DNA from: Ktedonobacterales bacterium
GTDB lineage: Bacteria > Chloroflexota > Ktedonobacteria > Ktedonobacterales > JADMIN01
Direction: 5' to 3'
NCBI GenBank assembly: GCA_025928125.1
Contig: JAICKD010000226.1
Span: forward strand, 1-6,044
DNA: 6,044 nt
The stretch's first letter is position 1. Every line of letters starts with the position of its first letter. The notes beneath the pieces are model-generated. The model was not told the origin of the DNA. It was given only the letters and a program-made list of their open reading frames with translations, and ran no database searches. This document shows positions 5,425 through 6,044 of this stretch, one piece after another. The position numbers were made by a program, and so were the translations under genes.

Positions 5425-6044
5425 ATGAAGCGAGCGCAAGGAAGGAACGCGCCGTGGATTGTGGTGGCGGGCGACGCGGCGATACTCGTGCGACTGGGCC
5501 GCCACCCTGGCCCGACCGCGACACGCAGAGTCCTGGCGCTCATCGCCACGCTCGACTCCACACCCCCACTCGGACTGTTAGATGTGGTACCAGCGTATGC
5601 ATCGATTTTGATACGCTTCAATCCATTTCTCATTGATCCTATGGACATGGTTGCCATGCTCCACAGCCTGCTCAACCGTCCCAGCGCGGGTCCGTTACCC
5701 AGAGGACGGCTCGTCAACATTCCAGTCCATTATGGCGGAGACTTTGGTCCTGACCTCGACAACGTGGCCGAACTCCTTGGGCGAACGCCAGAGGAGGTCA
5801 TCGACCGGCATACCTCAACCACGTATCGGGTGGCATTCCTCGGATTTCTGGCAGGCTTCCCCTATCTCACAGGCCTGCCCCGCGCGCTCGCCGTTCCGCG
5901 GCTCTCCACACCACGCAGGCGTGTTCCATCCGGCAGCGTAGCTATCGCCGACCGCCAGGCAGGCATTTATCCTACTGATAGCCCCGGCGGCTGGCGGATT
6001 CTCGGACGCACCTCCACGCCGATCTTCGACCCAGCGCGGCGCCC
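5425..6044 (+). CDS. pxpB: 5-oxoprolinase subunit PxpB (KipI / allophanate hydrolase subunit 1 family), cut by right edge
   Basis: PxpB works with PxpA and PxpC as the cytoplasmic ATP-dependent 5-oxoprolinase, converting 5-oxo-L-proline to L-glutamate. B. subtilis KipI, of the same family, also inhibits the kinase KinA. The first 206 residues are present without interruption. Family landmarks in order are GDAAILVRLG (16-25), GLLDVVPAYASILIRF (50-65), IPVHYGGDFGPDLDNVAELL (99-118), TPEEVIDRHTS (121-131), YRVAFLGFLAGFPYLTGL (134-151), VPRLSTPRRRVPSGSVAIA (157-175) and QAGIYPTDSPGGWRILGRT (178-196), then FDP. Family members are about 230-250 residues, so some tens of residues are missing at the right edge. 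The order of motifs is complete and nothing looks broken. In many genomes pxpC and pxpA lie next to pxpB, and they would be expected to the right. The neighbour on the left is divergent and unrelated as far as I can tell. The exact physiological role (oxoprolinase subunit or a KipI-like regulator) depends on those missing neighbours. Confidence 0.95.
   Translation, partial: MKRAQGRNAPWIVVAGDAAILVRLGRHPGPTATRRVLALIATLDSTPPLGLLDVVPAYASILIRFNPFLIDPMDMVAMLHSLLNRPSAGPLPRGRLVNIPVHYGGDFGPDLDNVAELLGRTPEEVIDRHTSTTYRVAFLGFLAGFPYLTGLPRALAVPRLSTPRRRVPSGSVAIADRQAGIYPTDSPGGWRILGRTSTPIFDPARR

Noticed and set aside
5364..5636. Short plus-strand frame across the start of pxpB, and a 100-codon minus frame at 5418-5720
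   Set aside because: Both overlap the true pxpB frame, which matches the KipI/PxpB family from its first residues.
1..6044. Mobile element, CRISPR, tRNA or toxin-antitoxin content
   Set aside because: No transposase motif, terminal repeats with target duplication, regularly spaced repeats, tRNA-like fold or small paired genes were seen on either strand.

Overview
The window looks like ordinary chromosomal DNA from a moderately GC-rich bacterium. It holds five protein-coding genes, two of them cut by the window edges. No insertion sequence, phage gene, CRISPR array, tRNA or rRNA was seen. The wording of the SMC head (VIGQGLVDQALSLRAEERR) and the Gly-rich polytopic membrane protein suggest Chloroflexota or a relative. 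That placement rests on memory of family sequences and is low confidence.

Layout, left to right. Positions 1-1993 (minus) encode the N-terminal 664 residues of the chromosome-organising ATPase SMC: the N-head, the first coiled-coil arm and nearly all of the hinge. The rest of the gene lies beyond the left edge. A 292-bp divergent intergenic region (1994-2285) follows, holding a 10-bp inverted repeat. Positions 2286-3818 (plus) encode an uncharacterised membrane protein of 510 residues with about ten predicted helices that looks internally duplicated. After a 116-bp gap, 3935-4249 (plus) encodes a small GlsB/YeaQ/YmgE-type (transglycosylase-associated) membrane protein behind a near-perfect Shine-Dalgarno. 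A strong 14-bp inverted repeat (4277-4322) separates this gene from a convergent minus-strand gene of unknown function (4401 to 5300 or 5372). The last gene, from 5425 (plus) to the right edge, is pxpB, subunit B of ATP-dependent 5-oxoprolinase (KipI/allophanate hydrolase subunit 1 family).

The genes do not form an obvious pathway. The two consecutive plus-strand membrane-protein genes could share a transcript. SMC and PxpB are housekeeping or metabolic genes reading outward at the two ends. The most interesting non-genic signal is the 10-mer AGCGGTTGGC. It occurs three times, each time in or beside a divergent promoter region: twice in inverted orientation between smc and the membrane-protein gene, and once between the unknown gene and pxpB. 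It is a candidate operator, but unproven. I found no convincing evidence of a new multi-gene system. The best novelty candidates are the duplicated membrane protein, the unknown minus-strand gene and the shared 10-mer.
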